Assembly (NCBI RefSeq): GCF_038433205.1 | Contig: NZ_JBCDNA010000001.1 | Span: 62,001 to 126,000 of the forward strand | Length of the DNA stretch: 64,000 bases | Direction of reading: 5' to 3' | Source: Lutimonas vermicola | GTDB lineage: Bacteria > Bacteroidota > Bacteroidia > Flavobacteriales > Flavobacteriaceae | Shown: in pieces, positions 60,573-64,000 of the stretch | Layout of the letters: each line of letters begins with the position of its first letter | Position numbering within the stretch: the stretch's first letter is position 1 | Notes under the pieces: generated by a model | What the model was told of the DNA's origin: nothing | Databases searched by the model: none | The model's input: only the letters and a program-made list of their open reading frames with translations | Translations under genes and position numbers: made by a program

Positions 60573-61619
60573 ATGTCAGCTAAAGAGATGAATGAAAATG
60601 AGGAACATATCACAGTCGATGATGAGTTATATGAACACTTTAAATTTGTTGCCAGTGAAGGTCAGGAACCCTTAAGGGTTGACAAGTTTCTGATGAATTT
60701 CATAGAAAATGCCACCAGGAATAAAATTCAACAGGCTGTAAAGGCCGGCAACGTTCTGGTAAATGATGCAGTGGTTAAGGCAAATTACAAAGTTAAGGCT
60801 CAGGATATTGTCAGGGTTGTTCTGGCACATCCCCCGCATGAGAATTTGCTGGTTGCAGAAAATATTCCCATAGATATCATCCATGAAGATGAAGAAGTGA
60901 TTGTGCTCAATAAACCCGCTGGAATGGTGGTTCATCCAGGCCATGGAAACTACAGTGGAACGTTAGTGAACGGTCTGATCTATCATTTTCAGGGTTTACC
61001 AAAAAACAGCAATGAAAGACCCGGTCTGGTCCACAGGATTGATAAGGATACCAGTGGTTTGCTGGTCGTAGCCAAAACCGAGTATGCCATGGCAAATCTG
61101 GCGAGTCAGTTTTTTGAGAGAACGACTGATCGCGTTTACCAAGCATTGGTTTGGGGAAGTTTAACCGAAGATCAAGGAACTATTACCGGCAATATAGGAA
61201 GAAGTTTAAAGAACAGGCTCCAGATGGATGTATTTCCCGAAGGTGATTTTGGCAAACATGCAGTTACTCACTACAGGGTTTTGGAACGGTTTAGCTACGT
61301 GACCCTGGTGGAATGTAAATTGGAAACCGGAAGAACCCATCAGATAAGGGCGCATTTTAAGTATTTGGGACACCCTTTATTCAATGACGAAAGATATGGT
61401 GGAGAAAGAATTTTAAAAGGAACCACTTATACCAAATACAAACAGTTTGTAGACAATTGTTTTAAGATCCTTCCCAGGCAGGCGTTGCATGCCAAAACCC
61501 TTGGATTTGAGCATCCGGTAAGCAAGGAGAAATTATTTTTCGACTCTGAAATTCCCGAGGATATGAAGCAATGCATTGAGAAATGGAGAAAATACACAGT
61601 CAATCAAAACGAAATCTGA
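60573..61619 (+). CDS. rluD: 23S rRNA pseudouridine synthase, RluD type
   Basis: The 348-residue RluA-family protein has an N-terminal S4 domain (about 35-95) and the catalytic domain, with HRIDKDTSGLL giving the catalytic Asp157. VLNKPAGMVVHPG and GRTHQIRAHF are also typical. It probably converts uridines in helix 69 of 23S rRNA. Closely follows the PASTA gene (17 bp). Confidence 0.9.
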   Translation: MSAKEMNENEEHITVDDELYEHFKFVASEGQEPLRVDKFLMNFIENATRNKIQQAVKAGNVLVNDAVVKANYKVKAQDIVRVVLAHPPHENLLVAENIPIDIIHEDEEVIVLNKPAGMVVHPGHGNYSGTLVNGLIYHFQGLPKNSNERPGLVHRIDKDTSGLLVVAKTEYAMANLASQFFERTTDRVYQALVWGSLTEDQGTITGNIGRSLKNRLQMDVFPEGDFGKHAVTHYRVLERFSYVTLVECKLETGRTHQIRAHFKYLGHPLFNDERYGGERILKGTTYTKYKQFVDNCFKILPRQALHAKTLGFEHPVSKEKLFFDSEIPEDMKQCIEKWRKYTVNQNEI

Positions 61620-61641
61620 TCTGAATTTAATATAAAGTCAA

Positions 61642-62400
61642 ATGAAAATAGTGATTTCACCCGCAAAGTCTCTTGATTTTGAATCAAAGGCTCCTACCAG
61701 TGATTTTAGTCAAGGCATTTTTTTGAAACAAGCTGAAAGACTAAATAAAATTTTAAGAAAAAAGTCTGCCCGCAGTTTATCCAAGCTGATGTCGATATCT
61801 CCTGCTTTAGGGCAATTGAACTTTGAGAGAAACCAGGAATGGGAACTTCCTTTTGATCTTGACAATGCAAAGCAGGCAGTGTATGCATTTACCGGGGAAG
61901 TATACCGAGGTCTGGATGTCAATACGCTTCCTGCAGAAGATCTCTCGTTTTTACAGGAACATTTAAGGATCTTATCGGGCCAGTATGGCATTTTAAAACC
62001 ACTGGATCTTATACAGCCTTATCGTTTGGAAATGGGTACGAAGTTACAGGTAGGAGTGAAACCTAATCTGTATAAATTTTGGGATAAGCAAATTGCCCAA
62101 GCCTTGAATAAGGAAATGTCTAAAGGTGAATTATTGATTAATTTAGCCAGTAATGAATACTTTAAAGCGATTGATAAAAATGAATTGAAGGCCGCAGTTA
62201 TAACTCCTGTTTTTAAAGACTTCAAAAATGGTAAATACAAAATAATCGCGACCTTTGCCAAACATGCCCGAGGGCAAATGGTACGCTATATTGCCGAGAA
62301 TAAGATCAATGATATAGAGGGGCTTAAGGGCTTTCATTATAATCATTATGCCTTTGATGAGAATTTATCCAGTGAGACGGAACTCGTATTCACCAGATAG
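61642..62400 (+). CDS. yaaA: Peroxide stress protein YaaA
   Basis: The 252-residue YaaA/DUF328 protein has the typical opening MKIVISPAKSLDF, internal FTGEVYRGLDV and the end with FAKHARGQMVRYI. In E. coli it limits free iron and DNA damage during peroxide stress. Here it ends a PASTA-rluD-yaaA transcript. Its stop codon is 3 bp from the convergent glycoside hydrolase gene. Confidence 0.92.
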   Translation: MKIVISPAKSLDFESKAPTSDFSQGIFLKQAERLNKILRKKSARSLSKLMSISPALGQLNFERNQEWELPFDLDNAKQAVYAFTGEVYRGLDVNTLPAEDLSFLQEHLRILSGQYGILKPLDLIQPYRLEMGTKLQVGVKPNLYKFWDKQIAQALNKEMSKGELLINLASNEYFKAIDKNELKAAVITPVFKDFKNGKYKIIATFAKHARGQMVRYIAENKINDIEGLKGFHYNHYAFDENLSSETELVFTR

Positions 62401-62402
62401 GT

Positions 62403-63920
62403 TTACAATTTAACATTTACTGGACTGCTCATGTCGTTGTTTCTGCTCACCGCAATGATCAAAAGGCTGGTCCCGGCTTTCAGTATCTTCTTGGGAATCA
62501 CCAGAGAAGTTTCACCTGTAAGGCTTAGGATATTAGAAGCCTTGTTTATATTGTGCACTTCATTTTCGTCGAAGCGATAAATGAGGAATTTTACTGCCTG
62601 ATGCTCAGTTTTCTCAGACATAAGGTCCCATTCCAAGACATACTGTTTGTTTTTAAGTTTACGCAACCTGGCATTGATCACAGGTTGAGGTGTGAATTTT
62701 TCTTTTTTATTGGCTACAGGTTGTAATGCAGGTGTTTGAAAATATTTTTGAGTCAGCACGTCATTGATGTTGAACGGGTTTTTCGCTAATGATGCAGCGC
62801 TAAAAAAAACACTTCCCTTGATTTGTGAAATACTGGAATTAAGATCGAGTTGTCGTTCGATCTGTGTAGGATTTTGAAGATTCCAGGCCTTGTCTTCTTT
62901 TTTGTCTGCAAGCCTGTATAATCCATGTCCTATAAAAAGATTGGTATTAAAGGAGTTGGCTGCCCACCATTGGACTATTTGTCCATAGTCAACTTTCTCA
63001 TGGCCCATGTGCCAATAGACTTGAGGCAGGATATAGTCTAACCACCCTTTTTGCATCCATAAAAGAATGTCGGCATAAAGATTGTCGTAGTTTGTCTGGC
63101 CGGCTTCAGTAGCCGAACCTCTTCGGTCATCCGAATAATTTCTCCAAACTCCAAAGGGACTGATGCCGAATTGAACCCAGGGTTTAATATTTTTGATTGT
63201 CATATATAATTCCTGTATAATCCTGTCGACATTTTGCCTTCTCCAGCTATCCCTTTGGTTGGGATATAAGTCTCCGCCAAAAGTTTTAAAACTCCTGTGA
63301 TCATCAAATTCCTGATCTTTGATTTGATACGGATAGAAGTAATCATCAAAATGTATGGCATCAACATCGTAATTCTGAACGATGTCAGTTACGATTTTTT
63401 TAGTATGTGCCCTGACTTCGGGTATTCCCGGATCAAAGTATTTGTTGTTGCCATAATTTATAAACCATTCTGGTTTTTCATAAGTAAGTGGAAAAGGGTT
63501 TGACCTGAATTCCTGATAGTTTACCACTGCCCGATAGGGATTTAGCCAAGCGTGTAATTCCATGCCTCTTTTATGGGCTTCCTGAATCATAAAGGCCAAA
63601 GGGTCATAATAAGGGGAGGGGGCTTTATTGTTTGTTCCGTTCAAATAAAATGACCAAGGTTCATATTTTGAATTGTAGAAAGCATCTGCCGAAGGTCTGA
63701 CCTGGAATATGACGGCGTTGAAATTCATGCTTTTAAAAAGGTCCAGCATGTCAATGATTTCTTTTTTTTGTTGATCAACACTGAGGTTTTTATTGCTGGG
63801 CCAGTCAATATTGCCCACAGTGGCCACCCAAACACCCCTGAACTCTCTTAAAAGTTTTTCCTGAGCAAGTGCAACAGTGACATTGAAAACCAGAATTAAA
63901 ATGAAAATAAATGATTTCAA
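62403..63920 (-). CDS. Family 10-like glycoside hydrolase (GHL10)
   Basis: The 505-residue protein has a signal peptide (to about residue 19, ALAQE) and a TIM-barrel domain of the GHL10 (DUF187) type. The barrel shows REFRGVWVATVGNIDWPS, LHAWLNPYRAV, IHFDDYFYP and ILPQVYWHMGH. A C-terminal beta domain follows at about 400-505. Relatives act on glycans such as peptidoglycan or surface polysaccharide. It stands alone, with no PUL genes near it. Confidence 0.86.
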   Translation of the reverse strand: MKSFIFILILVFNVTVALAQEKLLREFRGVWVATVGNIDWPSNKNLSVDQQKKEIIDMLDLFKSMNFNAVIFQVRPSADAFYNSKYEPWSFYLNGTNNKAPSPYYDPLAFMIQEAHKRGMELHAWLNPYRAVVNYQEFRSNPFPLTYEKPEWFINYGNNKYFDPGIPEVRAHTKKIVTDIVQNYDVDAIHFDDYFYPYQIKDQEFDDHRSFKTFGGDLYPNQRDSWRRQNVDRIIQELYMTIKNIKPWVQFGISPFGVWRNYSDDRRGSATEAGQTNYDNLYADILLWMQKGWLDYILPQVYWHMGHEKVDYGQIVQWWAANSFNTNLFIGHGLYRLADKKEDKAWNLQNPTQIERQLDLNSSISQIKGSVFFSAASLAKNPFNINDVLTQKYFQTPALQPVANKKEKFTPQPVINARLRKLKNKQYVLEWDLMSEKTEHQAVKFLIYRFDENEVHNINKASNILSLTGETSLVIPKKILKAGTSLLIIAVSRNNDMSSPVNVKL

Positions 63921-63951
63921 AATGGTGATTGGAATGAATTAATGTATAAGC

Positions 63952-63959
63952 CAAAAATA
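63952..63959 (-). promoter_or_regulatory. Putative promoter of the GHL10 gene
   Basis: TATTTTTG on the minus strand, 31 bp upstream of the ATG. A TTG sits 20 nt upstream, which fits the -33/-7 spacing of Bacteroidota promoters. Confidence 0.55.
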
Positions 63960-64000
63960 GGATCTTATTTGGCCAATTACAAGAACATTGTTTAAATATT

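Noticed and set aside
1..64000. tRNA, rRNA, CRISPR arrays and insertion sequences
   Set aside because: I looked for repeat-spacer patterns, transposase-like frames, terminal repeats and tRNA-like ends and found none convincing. A covariance-model search would be the decisive test.

Overview
The window is a piece of a Bacteroidota chromosome, most likely a marine Flavobacteriaceae-type organism. Grounds seen in the sequence: low GC, A/T-rich gene starts with almost no Shine-Dalgarno sequences, many upstream TAnnTTTG (-7) elements typical of Bacteroidota promoters, and a gene set (TamB divergent from tsaD, DUF349 protein, EttA, capnine-type PLP enzyme pair, ECF sigma factor, pyrE divergent from a Nudix gene, ddl next to PASTA-rluD) that fits Flavobacteriia. 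I saw no rRNA, tRNA, CRISPR array, transposase or prophage.

Region 1 (about 0.1-8.5 kb) is the accessory, most interesting part. A seven-gene minus-strand operon encodes a Tat-exported molybdopterin oxidoreductase of the Psr/Phs/Soe type, its four-cluster ferredoxin subunit, an NrfD-type membrane subunit, two half-size YeeE/YedE sulfur-compound transporters, and two membrane-anchored rhodanese-like proteins. Both rhodaneses have lost the active-site cysteine, and each has exactly one cysteine, the last residue of a shared basic tail ending PEGGC. This resembles the carrier arm of SoxY, and I propose a sulfur-carrier role. A 12-heme cytochrome c is transcribed divergently, and the shared control region holds three dyads, one a perfect TGTGA-N6-TCACA match.

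Region 2 (8.5-15.5 kb) has a YhhN protein, a YbaB protein, an oligopeptidase B-like protease, and two adjacent PLP enzymes that I read as cysteate synthase plus cysteate fatty-acyltransferase, the first steps of capnine sulfonolipid synthesis, followed by tsaD. Region 3 (15.5-27 kb) has tamB (apparently with a non-AUG start), a FucP-type sugar MFS transporter, a sodium symporter overlapping murQ (muropeptide recycling), aroE and a DUF349 protein. Region 4 (27-38 kb) has an esterase, ettA, a nudK-like Nudix gene, a large nitronate-monooxygenase-like protein, a cold-shock protein, a divergent Nramp homologue behind an ECF sigma factor, a glycosyltransferase, a small NqrM-like protein and an ATE-like acyltransferase.

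Region 5 (38-48.8 kb) has an EF-G paralogue, murB, an aminotransferase, a YtxH/holin-like/unknown trio, a retropepsin-like protease, a DUF1573 protein, valS and a decayed VOC gene. Region 6 (48.8-64 kb) is housekeeping: rsfS-ftsH-LUD-cdsA-psd-ACBP-YceI on the minus strand, then birA, an SRPBCC-like protein, pyrE, Nudix, a SulP transporter, coaD-ddl, PASTA-rluD-yaaA and a GH10-like glycoside hydrolase. Two pseudogene or remnant stretches were found (27.1-27.3 kb and 48.4-48.8 kb).
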